From assembly GCA_002335845.1 (NCBI GenBank), contig DDCV01000153.1, forward strand, positions 1-7,409: a stretch of 7,409 nucleotides of DNA, written 5' to 3'. The position numbers and the translations under genes are program-made. Shown piece after piece: positions 1 through 7,087 of the stretch; the first letter of the stretch is position 1, and each line of letters opens with the position of its first letter. Under the pieces are notes generated by a model. That model saw only the letters and a list, made by a program, of their open reading frames with translations. It was not told where the DNA came from and ran no database searches. This DNA comes from Rickettsiales bacterium UBA1997. GTDB taxonomy: Bacteria; Pseudomonadota; Alphaproteobacteria; Rickettsiales; UBA1997.

Positions 1-1560
1 TCATTCATAATTTTTACTATAGTTAATCTTTTTTTGTTCAAGCCTTTGTAGATGCTTACTTAGTCTTACCTCAAAACTTGAATAGTCTTTTCTATCTTTT
101 TGTGACCACACAGTCTCAGCTAATGCACATAGTCTTGGTAGTAGCATATATTCTGCTTGCTCAGGAGTTTGAATATATTCTGTCCATAAATTGGCTTGTC
201 CGCCTAGTATAAGATGTCTTTTACTTTTATCAATTTTTGCAGGAATTGGTTCAAAATCATAAACTTTTGAAAGGGGAAGATATCCACCTATCGCAAGCGG
301 TTCATTCTTTGAATCTTTCAATTGATAATAATCAAAATATACATTTGTTGTTGGCGACATTATTACTTCATGACCAGCATTTGCTGCCTCTATTCCGCCA
401 TCCATGCCTCTCCAACTATGAACGACTGCATTAGGTGCTAGGCCTCCTTCGAGAATTTCATCCCAACCAATCAGGCGCTTATTGAATTTTAATAATACTT
501 TTTCAATGCGTTTAATAAAATAACTTTGAAGCTCATTTTCATCTTTGAGTTTTTCTGAGAGTATTCGTTTTTGACATTTTTCACATTTAGACCATCTGTC
601 TTTTGGGCACTCATCGCCTCCAATGTGAATATATGGCCCTGGAAAAACTTTTGAGACTTCTTCTAAGACTTTTTCTAAAAATTTGAATGTATCTTCGTTC
701 CCAGCACAATAAACTTCTTTGTGAATTCCCCATACGGTTTCTGATTCATGTGGGCCTCCGGTACATGATAATTCGGGATAAGCTGATAAAGCAGCGGTGG
801 CATGTCCAGGCATTTCGATTTCTGGGATTACAGTAATGTGGCGATTTTTAGCATACTCTATTATTTCATTAATTTGTTCCATTGTATAGTAACCACCGTA
901 CTTAGAGTTATCAAACTTATGTGGTTTATCATTATAGTGACCGATAAGAGTCTCTTTCCTGTATGCAGCAATTGACTTTAGCTTAGGGAAATTTTTAATA
1001 GGAATTCTCCAACCTTGATCTTCTGTTAAGTGCCAATGGAAGATATTCATTTTGTGGGACGCTGTAATATCGATGCAACGTTTAATAAAATCTACTGGCA
1101 TCATATGTCTTCCAACATCGAGCATCATTCCTCGCCACTGAAAGCGCGGTTCATCCTCAATTTTCAAGCCAGGAATTTTTAGCTCATTATTTATTCTACT
1201 TGTCTCCAGTAATTGAAGTAAAGTTTGAACTCCATAGAAAATGCCTTGGTAGTCTCTTGCCATTAGCATCATTCCATCATTATCAACTTTCAAGGTGTAA
1301 GATTCGTCTTTTTTTATAACATTATCATTTAATGTAAAATATACTTTAGTATGATTTTTTTCATTAAGAGTTGATGGTTTAAATCCAAAACTTGAAAAGC
1401 TTGTTTTAAAATAATCATGGATTTTTTTTAATGCTTTATCATTGTCGTTATAAATAACTCTGATTGCAGTGTTTAAAGTTATGTCGAGATCTAATTTTTT
1501 AATGCTAGAGGGGATTGGAATTAGTCCTAATTCATTAAAATTATTTAGGTTATCATTCAT
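1..1560 (-). CDS. Beta-N-acetylhexosaminidase, glycoside hydrolase family 20, no signal peptide
   Basis: This 519-residue protein should remove terminal beta-linked GlcNAc or GalNAc from oligosaccharides such as chitin, glycan or peptidoglycan fragments. A GH20b-type N-terminal domain (about residues 11-130) precedes the TIM-barrel catalytic domain (about 134-490). Visible family motifs are RGMMLDVGRH (143-152), HWHLTEDQGWR (175-185), EIEMPGHA (247-254), the catalytic HIGGDE with D316-E317, and GGQANLWTEY (453-462). In GH20 the Glu is the acid/base, and the Asp positions the substrate 2-acetamido group, which acts as nucleophile. All key residues are present, so it should be active. An in-frame TAA only three codons upstream of the ATG (bases 1570-1572) rules out a longer N-terminus. 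The protein starts directly with a polar Asn-rich stretch, so it has no signal peptide or lipobox and is probably cytoplasmic, unlike many Bacteroidota GH20 enzymes. No extra C-terminal domain follows the barrel. It is divergent from the transporter gene at 1693. The family call is certain; the substrate is not. Confidence 0.96.
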   Translation of the reverse strand: MNDNLNNFNELGLIPIPSSIKKLDLDITLNTAIRVIYNDNDKALKKIHDYFKTSFSSFGFKPSTLNEKNHTKVYFTLNDNVIKKDESYTLKVDNDGMMLMARDYQGIFYGVQTLLQLLETSRINNELKIPGLKIEDEPRFQWRGMMLDVGRHMMPVDFIKRCIDITASHKMNIFHWHLTEDQGWRIPIKNFPKLKSIAAYRKETLIGHYNDKPHKFDNSKYGGYYTMEQINEIIEYAKNRHITVIPEIEMPGHATAALSAYPELSCTGGPHESETVWGIHKEVYCAGNEDTFKFLEKVLEEVSKVFPGPYIHIGGDECPKDRWSKCEKCQKRILSEKLKDENELQSYFIKRIEKVLLKFNKRLIGWDEILEGGLAPNAVVHSWRGMDGGIEAANAGHEVIMSPTTNVYFDYYQLKDSKNEPLAIGGYLPLSKVYDFEPIPAKIDKSKRHLILGGQANLWTEYIQTPEQAEYMLLPRLCALAETVWSQKDRKDYSSFEVRLSKHLQRLEQKKINYSKNYE

Positions 1561-1692
1561 AATAGTTTTTTATGTATTGGATTGGTGATTATAATTATCA
1601 AATTATAAATATTTAAATCTTATTTAATGTGATAGAATAATTTATATGTGATTAATTTAAAAAGTGCTTTTATTAAATAATTCATTATAAAA
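1561..1692. promoter_or_regulatory. Divergent intergenic region, probable back-to-back promoters
   Basis: These 132 bases separate the left-pointing GH20 gene from the right-pointing transporter gene, so promoters for both directions are expected here. The stretch is extremely AT-rich. It contains TATAAT on the + strand at 1590-1595 and the overlapping TATAAT on the - strand at 1593-1588, but no convincing -35 partner at normal spacing for either. An 8-base palindrome, ATTTAAAT, lies at 1611-1618. In DNA this AT-rich such matches arise by chance, so the region is called by position and the individual boxes are only suggestions. No Shine-Dalgarno sequence precedes either start codon. Confidence 0.4.
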
Positions 1693-2580
1693 ATGCTCTT
1701 AAATTTAAATTTAGGTGATTTTTATGCTATAATGACTGCATTATGCTGGTCTTGTGGAGTGATATTTTTTGAAATTGCTGGCAGGTCTTTAAACACGCTG
1801 CAAATAAGCCTGTTAAAAAATATTGTGGGCGTAATTGGTTTTATCCTTTTCCTTCTATTGCAAGGACAATCTTTTCCAATATTTAGCGATCAAGAGTATA
1901 ATATATTAGTTATCAGTGGGATTATTGGTGTCGCAATTGGAGATATTCTCTTCTTAGCATCCTTGCGCAGGCTGGGTTCAAGTTTGAGCGCAATAATTAG
2001 CACTAGTTACACAGTGTTTGTATTTATTCTCGCTTATTTAATGTTTGATGAGGTAATCTCAATCATTTCATACTTGGGCGGTGTTCTTGTTATTACAGGA
2101 GTCATCATTGGAACGAATGACCGCAGTACTAAAATCACACCAAAACAATTAGTTTTAGGTGTTCTCTACGGTCTTTTTGCCCATTTATGCACTGCATATT
2201 CTATATTATTAATCAAACCAGTAATGGAACATCATCCAATCGTACCAATTGCTTTAATTAGATTTAGCACTGGCGTAATAATAAGCGGGTTTATCTTATT
2301 GTACCTTAAGGGTCATTTAGCTTTGAAAGATACTATTATTAGAGGTTTTTCAAATTATAATTTATTAGCAGGTGCATTTTTCGGAACATTTTTATCTGTA
2401 ATTTTATGGTTAGCTGGTTACAAGTACACACTTGCTGGCAGAGCTGCGATTTATAATCAGCTCTCAACGATTTTTATAATTATTTTTGCTTCTATTTTTT
2501 TAAATGAATATTTAACAAAGCGAAAATGGGTAGCGATATTTTTAGCTTTAATAGGTTCTTTTATTGTTAGCATTTATTAG
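1693..2580 (+). CDS. EamA/DMT-superfamily transporter (ten-helix permease)
   Basis: This 295-residue, very hydrophobic protein has the duplicated five-helix layout of EamA (drug/metabolite transporter) permeases. The first repeat spans about residues 9-140 and the second about 155-293. Each repeat ends in the family's typical pattern, a loop with an acidic residue followed by a last Gly-rich helix: FDEVISIISYLGGVLVITG near 118-136, and NEYLTKRKWVAIFLALIGS near 271-289. The basic loop around LRRLGSS (91-97), followed by an SxxxxSTSYTVF-type helix, also matches the family. It sits in the inner membrane. Members export amino acids, nucleotide precursors or other small metabolites, and the substrate cannot be read from sequence. 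The start is the first ATG, with no Shine-Dalgarno sequence. Its last 17 bases overlap the next gene in another frame, which suggests translational coupling. Confidence 0.93.
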   Translation: MLLNLNLGDFYAIMTALCWSCGVIFFEIAGRSLNTLQISLLKNIVGVIGFILFLLLQGQSFPIFSDQEYNILVISGIIGVAIGDILFLASLRRLGSSLSAIISTSYTVFVFILAYLMFDEVISIISYLGGVLVITGVIIGTNDRSTKITPKQLVLGVLYGLFAHLCTAYSILLIKPVMEHHPIVPIALIRFSTGVIISGFILLYLKGHLALKDTIIRGFSNYNLLAGAFFGTFLSVILWLAGYKYTLAGRAAIYNQLSTIFIIIFASIFLNEYLTKRKWVAIFLALIGSFIVSIY

Positions 2581-3535
2581 AAAATATATTGAAGAAAGTC
2601 ACCTTTTTATTCAACTTTTTTATGGACCGCGTTTAAATAGGAAAGAACTGTCCGAACTTTTTTCCAGTTGGAGAAAATCAAAAAATCGATCTCTTGAAGA
2701 AAAAAACAAAATTATAATATCTGGAGTTCGATCGCAATATTCTGATTTATTCAAAAATTGGAAATGGATAATCATTCAAACTATTTTATGGTTAGCAATA
2801 TCTATTAAATTTGATTTTAACCCAATAATTAACATTATGGCTTTTTTTACTATTCTTAATCAATTTATACAAAACATTACGTCGCTTGCAAAAGATAAAA
2901 GACAAACATTTAATATTTTTATTGCCCAAGAAATTTTATCAACATTATCATTCTCAAGTTTACTTTTGGAAAAAGTATCTGATCTAAAGAAGGGAGAAAA
3001 GGTAATGAAGGCTAAAAATATAAATTACGCATCAAACTGCGAATGGACAGATATCAAGATACAATTATTACCAAACGAATATAATGATGAGCTTCCACAC
3101 TTAAGAATAAATATTGGACATGAGAAAAGTGAGGTGTTACATGCTTCAAAATTGGGTTTGGTGCAAAATTCAGATTATAAAGCCCAAAACGAGCTTTTTG
3201 TTATTCTAAAAGCATTTGGTAAATATGGTACTTTCAAAGTAGAAGGTCATGGCTCCCAAAAAAAAGCTATTGAAAAATCATTAAACGATTTAATAGAAAA
3301 TTTAAATCTTTATTTTGGTGAAAGAGATATAATGCCAATTGTCAAAAATGATAAAACTGAAAATTGGGAATGCTTTGTAAATATTGAGGATAGAACAAAT
3401 AGTTGGCATCAGCTTGAGCTAGAAAGATATGAGGATATAAAAACTATGCTGCAAGAGTGGGTTCCGTTAATCGAGGAATTAGAAAAAGTAGATTTAGCTG
3501 AGCAATCTTATAGGATGAAGGGATATGAGTGGTAA
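2564..3535 (+). CDS. Unrecognised two-helix membrane protein with a soluble, possibly winged-helix-like C-terminal domain
   Basis: I do not recognise this 323-residue protein as a named family. About 65 charged N-terminal residues come first. Two hydrophobic helices (about 66-83 and 86-105) follow, joined by a very short loop (residues DFN), forming a hairpin. A Lys-rich stretch and a helical linker (about 106-150) lead into a soluble domain (about 155-323). Net basic charge on both sides of the hairpin suggests both ends face the cytoplasm. The soluble part opens with WTDIKIQL-type strands (161-168). It continues with ELFVILKAFGKYGTF (210-224), then a long helix and LNLYFGERDIMPI (247-259). 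From memory this order resembles a winged-helix-like module found at the C-terminus of uncharacterised Bacteroidota proteins, but that is inference. The start is TTG, 17 bases inside the transporter gene. An in-frame stop at 2552-2554 limits any extension, and the next in-frame ATG is near residue 92, after the first helix. A weak TAGG at 2552-2555 lies eight bases upstream of the TTG. The long open frame supports a real gene. Confidence 0.75.
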   Translation: MLAFIRKYIEESHLFIQLFYGPRLNRKELSELFSSWRKSKNRSLEEKNKIIISGVRSQYSDLFKNWKWIIIQTILWLAISIKFDFNPIINIMAFFTILNQFIQNITSLAKDKRQTFNIFIAQEILSTLSFSSLLLEKVSDLKKGEKVMKAKNINYASNCEWTDIKIQLLPNEYNDELPHLRINIGHEKSEVLHASKLGLVQNSDYKAQNELFVILKAFGKYGTFKVEGHGSQKKAIEKSLNDLIENLNLYFGERDIMPIVKNDKTENWECFVNIEDRTNSWHQLELERYEDIKTMLQEWVPLIEELEKVDLAEQSYRMKGYEW

Positions 3536-3563
3536 ATGAAATGGCTTTTTTAATACTTTTCTT

Positions 3564-3583
3564 GTGTTAATTATATTTAACAT
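3564..3583. repeat. Short inverted repeat upstream of the exonuclease gene
   Basis: TGTTAA at 3565-3570 and TTAACA at 3577-3582 form a perfect 6-base inverted repeat around a 6-base TTATAT spacer, with one possible G-T pair outside it. It lies in the gap after the membrane-protein gene, about 27 bases before the preferred exonuclease start. It could be an operator half-site pair or a weak hairpin. It is too AT-rich, and lacks a following T-run, to be a convincing intrinsic terminator. Chance is a real alternative. Confidence 0.2.
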
Positions 3584-3596
3584 TAGAGATGAGTTT

Positions 3597-3602
3597 GAGA
3601 GA
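3597..3602 (+). promoter_or_regulatory. Possible ribosome binding site deciding the exonuclease start
   Basis: The purine run GAGAGA ends seven bases before the ATG at 3610. The earlier in-frame ATG at 3589 has only TAGAG directly abutting it, which is too close to act as a ribosome binding site. This favours 3610 as the start. The other genes in the window lack such sites, so the match may be fortuitous. Confidence 0.3.
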
Positions 3603-3609
3603 AAATAAT

Positions 3610-4194
3610 ATGGAAAAATATCATAAGCTCTCAAAAGAAGAGATCAATGCTTTGCCTCTTATCAAATATGAAGGCGAAGTAGTAGTCTTGTCCTCAGACG
3701 ATAATGTGCAAACAGCCATCAATGACTTAATGAATTATGGAACGATAGGATTCGATACAGAAACAAAGCCTACTTTCGTTAAAGGCCCTCTTAATCCTCC
3801 TTCAATAATTCAATTAGCAATAGAAAACCGGGTTTACATTTTTCAATTAGATAATAAAAATATTTTTGAAGCACTTACACCTATACTCTCGAACACAGAC
3901 ATTACTAAATGTGGAGTGTCAGTAGAAAGAGATTTGATTGAGTTAATGTATTTAGCACCATTTCATCCATCCTCTTTTATTGACTTAGGAAATGTAGCTA
4001 GAGGCAATGATATCCCTCACCACGGCTTAAGGGGGCTAGTAGCAATGTTTCTAGAAAAAAGAATTTCAAAGGGCTCACAAATTTCTGATTGGAGTAAGAC
4101 TAAACTTTCCGAATCCCAAATTTTCTATGCAGCAACAGATGCGTGGGTTAGTCTTAAATTATTTAAAGTCTTTGATCAACTAAAACTATTATAA
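3610..4194 (+). CDS. 3'-5' exonuclease, DEDDy type, RNase D/WRN-exonuclease-like
   Basis: The single-domain protein has 194 residues from the ATG at 3610, or 201 if the in-frame ATG at 3589 is used. In the 201-residue numbering, the Exo I motif is GFDTET with D56 and E58. Exo II is CGVSVERD with D115, and Exo III is YAATDAW with Y180 and D184. The full DEDD-plus-Tyr set for two-metal-ion 3'-5' hydrolysis is present, so the enzyme should degrade DNA or RNA from 3' ends in the cytoplasm. There is no HRDC domain as in true RNase D and no polymerase or helicase part. The type matches the stand-alone 3'-5' exonucleases I associate with Bacteroidota, in which an N-terminal segment like SKEEINALPLIKYEGE precedes the fold. 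That segment begins about seven residues after the second Met, which also favours the 3610 start. The gap to the following lipoprotein gene is only eight bases. The biological substrate is unknown. Confidence 0.92.
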   Translation: MEKYHKLSKEEINALPLIKYEGEVVVLSSDDNVQTAINDLMNYGTIGFDTETKPTFVKGPLNPPSIIQLAIENRVYIFQLDNKNIFEALTPILSNTDITKCGVSVERDLIELMYLAPFHPSSFIDLGNVARGNDIPHHGLRGLVAMFLEKRISKGSQISDWSKTKLSESQIFYAATDAWVSLKLFKVFDQLKLL

Positions 4195-4202
4195 TTATTG
4201 AA

Positions 4203-5381
4203 ATGAATAAAAATAGAAAAAGCTTATTCATTTATCTTTTTATGTTGAATTTTTTGATTAATGGGTGTGCCTCAATAATTTATAAATCAATTCCTCTGAA
4301 AGATGTCGCAAAGACAAACGGAAAATATTTTGTTGGTACTCAAAATTTTCAATTAGTTGACTCTACTAGGTCGATGTGGTTTACTGATGATATCAAAAGT
4401 TTTAGGACCCTGAGCGTTAAGATGTGGTACCCTGCAGATGAAAATTCATTATCTGATCGAGCACCTTACGTAGATCAATATGAATTAATAGCTAAGGCTC
4501 TTTCGACTAGTTTGGGTGTTCCGGAAGCATTGATGAGCAGAGCTGGTGCTGTAAAATGTAATTCTTGGTTAAATGCTGACATATCAATTGGAAATTTTCC
4601 GATTGTGATATACTCTCATGGGCATCAGAGTCTCAAAATTGCAAATACTTTTCAAGCTGAAGAAATTGCTAGTAATGGGTATATCGTTATCGCTCCTGAT
4701 CATACATATGACGCGGCTTTAACTATTATTAATAAGGATAAAATAATTTATACTCGCTCTAAGCTGCCGAATAGTGATGAAGAAGCTGAAGATTCTGAAA
4801 TGATCGAAAGAGTAAAAGAGCAATTAAATATTAGGGTAGAAGATGTCAGTTTTGTTATTGATAAAATGATTGAAAAATTTTCAAAAGATCAACAGTTTAA
4901 TCAGTCTGCTGATTTTGAGAATATTGGAATATTTGGGCACAGTTTTGGTGGTTCCACTGCTATAATGGCAGCTAATAATGATAACAGAATAGATGCTATC
5001 CTTGGCCTTGATGCCTATTTCTTGCCGCTCCCAAATTATATTATTGAAAAAGATATAAATAAACCTTTTATCCACTTAGGACAAACGAGTTGGGGTGACT
5101 CAAATAATTATGAATTAATGAAAATATGGGGGAGTAATAACAACCAAAATTCGTTTCATCTTTCAGTTGAGGGCTCTAAACACAATGATTTTACAGACTT
5201 TTCTCAATTTACAAAACTAACTAGAAAGTTTGGTTCAGGAAAAGTTCCTCGAAAAATTATGCGAAATATAATGAATGATGTTATACTACAGTTTTTTAAT
5301 TATCATTTAAAAAGCATAGATACTTTTGATGCTAATCAATTTGAAAATAAGTATGAAAGAGTTAAAACTTATGTTCATTAG
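4203..5381 (+). CDS. Lipoprotein alpha/beta hydrolase, platelet-activating-factor acetylhydrolase-like
   Basis: This 392-residue protein starts with a lipoprotein signal peptide: a basic MNKNRK, a hydrophobic stretch, then LINGC with the lipidated Cys at 22. The mature part is an alpha/beta hydrolase resembling the PAF-acetylhydrolase isoform II (COG4188-like) family. Evidence is YSHG (137-140, oxyanion-hole region), GYIVIAPDH (159-167), the nucleophile elbow GHSFGGS with Ser247, GLDAYF with Asp270 as the likely acid, and SKHNDFTDF with His327. The triad is therefore complete. Family members hydrolyse short or oxidised acyl chains of phospholipids, or other small esters; the true substrate here is unknown. 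Few acidic residues follow the Cys (CASIIYKS), so a periplasm-facing location is more likely than surface display. The gene starts eight bases after the exonuclease stop, without a Shine-Dalgarno sequence, and is probably in the same transcript. A bacterial dienelactone-hydrolase-like esterase is the main alternative. Confidence 0.9.
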   Translation: MNKNRKSLFIYLFMLNFLINGCASIIYKSIPLKDVAKTNGKYFVGTQNFQLVDSTRSMWFTDDIKSFRTLSVKMWYPADENSLSDRAPYVDQYELIAKALSTSLGVPEALMSRAGAVKCNSWLNADISIGNFPIVIYSHGHQSLKIANTFQAEEIASNGYIVIAPDHTYDAALTIINKDKIIYTRSKLPNSDEEAEDSEMIERVKEQLNIRVEDVSFVIDKMIEKFSKDQQFNQSADFENIGIFGHSFGGSTAIMAANNDNRIDAILGLDAYFLPLPNYIIEKDINKPFIHLGQTSWGDSNNYELMKIWGSNNNQNSFHLSVEGSKHNDFTDFSQFTKLTRKFGSGKVPRKIMRNIMNDVILQFFNYHLKSIDTFDANQFENKYERVKTYVH

Positions 5382-5420
5382 ATTTTTTGTATTTTGAAAA
5401 TCAATTATTAACTTCGCATT

Positions 5421-7079
5421 GTGCTCAAATTAATTCCCATCCTTGTTATAATGTTTTTTTATGCCTGTGGGCCTGATTATGATTCTTCATTAGACCTCAC
5501 AGGTCTGCAATTTGATGGTGTGGATGATTATGTTTTGATAGAGGAAAATGTTTTACCAGATTCAGGTGATTACACTATTTCTATTTGGGTAAAAGCTGAT
5601 TCAAATAATTCGAGTGCGAGAACATTAATTTCTCAGAGTGATACATCTGGGAATCCTTTCTTTTTTGGTTCTAATGCTGTTTCTGATACATCCGGCACTA
5701 TTAAAATGAGCGAAGACTGGAGAACACTAAGTGATACGCCATTTTACTTGGACGATAGATGGCATTTATATACAATAGTTAATGATGGAACCATTGGTGA
5801 TTCTAGTGAAGTAATTGACACCTCCTCTTTTTTCATTGATGGCGAAAAATCTTCACTAGTTATGGGGGTTGGTAAAGGATATCCTCTAGTTGAAAGATTT
5901 CTTATTGGTACCATGTGGGATAGCTCAGGAGAATTTTTCTCTGGTACGATTGATGATATTGTAATTTGGGATCGTAAATTATCAGATGATGAAATTACTT
6001 CATTATACAATTCTGGTTTTGGCCTAGATCCAACTTTAGACACACTAAATTACAAAAGTTCTGAAAATCTCATCGCTTTTTGGCCATTTAGTGAGGGTTT
6101 AGATAGCTCTATTACAGATTATAGTGGTAATGGATTTAATGGGCAAATATCGGGTGCTAGCTGGGTAAATATCAAATCTAAACTTAATCCTATTGTAGAA
6201 ATACTAGCTGTAGAAGAAAAGCAGGATGTCTACCAAAAAGAATTATGGGGAAAAATAACAGATAAGAATGGGAAATCACTTTATCAGGCTAATATTGTTT
6301 TGGCAGGTTTTCATAATGAAGAGTTTAAATGGAAAACAAATATCTTAACGAACAGGAGGGGTGACTATGAGATTAATGATTGTCAGCCCTGGAATAAATT
6401 CACTGTTTCATTGGACGGATACGAAACTCAAAATTTCTTGCCAGAAGATTCAATTTTTTTAAAAAGTCCGGTTGACTTTACATTAATTGAAAAAATTGAA
6501 GATGTTCCTTCTATTGATAGTACGATGTATGCTGAGATTTCCAAAGAGGCAGAAGAAAATTATGAAATGATCCAATATATGATAAATTCTGCAAAACAGA
6601 ATCAGGTTATATCTATTCCTGAGGGAATTCACATCGTTTCAAAACCTATCATTGTAAATAAAAAAGTAAATATTACTATACAGGGCATTCTTTCATCAGG
6701 CATAGTATTGATTGATAGTTACCAGCCTGTTTTCATAATTAATAATTCATCAAACATTGTTCTTCAGCATCTTGTTCTTGGTCATGATATTTCTACAAAG
6801 GGGAATCATGATTCAGAGATTGTCAGAATTAATAATGGTAATAATATATATGTTAATAGTTGTGAAATTAGTGGGGATGCTGCTATAGGATTAAAGGCCG
6901 TTGGCGTAAAGAGTCTAACCATCTCTAGTTGCTTTGTACACGATAATAGTTGGTTTGCATTTTCTTTTCAAAAATGCGACAATGTCACCATTGAAAACTC
7001 TCAATTAATTGACAATAAGGAAGTTTTGTATCAAAGGTCTTCTAATGTCGTTCTTCATAGTAATATTGTTAAAGATTAG
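5421..7079 (+). CDS. Lipoprotein with LamG-like, carboxypeptidase-regulatory-like and right-handed beta-helix parts
   Basis: This 552-residue protein starts at a GTG; an in-frame TAA at 5409-5411 rules out a longer form. Residues 1-15 are a short lipoprotein signal with Cys16 in FYAC. The following GPDYDSSLD is acidic, like surface-export signals of Bacteroidota lipoproteins. Part one (about 25-200) is a LamG/concanavalin-A-like domain: LQFDGVDDYV, YTISIWVKAD, RWHLYTIV, IDGE and IDDIVIWDRKLSDDEI. A segment at 216-249 (LIAFWPFSEG, YSGNGFNGQISGASWV) has the form usually seen at the front of another LamG unit. Part two (about 273-356) looks like a carboxypeptidase-regulatory-like beta-sandwich, with GKITDKNGKSLYQANIVLAG and a GDYEI strand. 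Part three (about 375-552) is a parallel beta-helix opening like pectate-lyase folds, with rungs near 443, 473, 496, 519 and 540. No catalytic residues are evident, so glycan or surface binding is likelier than lysis. The helix stops abruptly with no obvious C-terminal cap or sorting domain. Confidence 0.87.
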   Translation: MLKLIPILVIMFFYACGPDYDSSLDLTGLQFDGVDDYVLIEENVLPDSGDYTISIWVKADSNNSSARTLISQSDTSGNPFFFGSNAVSDTSGTIKMSEDWRTLSDTPFYLDDRWHLYTIVNDGTIGDSSEVIDTSSFFIDGEKSSLVMGVGKGYPLVERFLIGTMWDSSGEFFSGTIDDIVIWDRKLSDDEITSLYNSGFGLDPTLDTLNYKSSENLIAFWPFSEGLDSSITDYSGNGFNGQISGASWVNIKSKLNPIVEILAVEEKQDVYQKELWGKITDKNGKSLYQANIVLAGFHNEEFKWKTNILTNRRGDYEINDCQPWNKFTVSLDGYETQNFLPEDSIFLKSPVDFTLIEKIEDVPSIDSTMYAEISKEAEENYEMIQYMINSAKQNQVISIPEGIHIVSKPIIVNKKVNITIQGILSSGIVLIDSYQPVFIINNSSNIVLQHLVLGHDISTKGNHDSEIVRINNGNNIYVNSCEISGDAAIGLKAVGVKSLTISSCFVHDNSWFAFSFQKCDNVTIENSQLIDNKEVLYQRSSNVVLHSNIVKD

Positions 7080-7087
7080 ACTTTCTT

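Noticed and set aside
237..434. Short + strand open frame of 65 codons opposite the GH20 gene
   Set aside because: It lies entirely antisense to a gene with clear catalytic motifs and shows no domain or initiation signal of its own.
2564..3535. Two-helix protein as an effector of a nucleotide-signalling defence system (SLATT-like)
   Set aside because: The two-helix layout alone is weak evidence. No nucleotidyltransferase, SLOG, SMODS or other sensor gene is nearby, and the neighbours are housekeeping-like.
4881..5075. Short - strand open frame of 64 codons
   Set aside because: It is antisense to the esterase region carrying the nucleophile elbow and the catalytic Asp, so it is a shadow frame.
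5381..5402. GATTTT / AAAATC inverted repeat after the esterase stop as an intrinsic terminator
   Set aside because: The stem is six mostly A-T pairs with a ten-base loop and no T-run behind it; this is expected by chance in AT-rich sequence.
5744..6043. - strand open frame of 99 codons
   Set aside because: It is antisense to the LamG domain, whose motifs are unmistakable on the + strand; the reverse translation has no recognisable features.
6600..7079. Beta-helix part as an active pectate or alginate lyase
   Set aside because: The segment is a short series of generic rungs, and no conserved catalytic Arg, Lys or Ca-binding Asp cluster can be identified.
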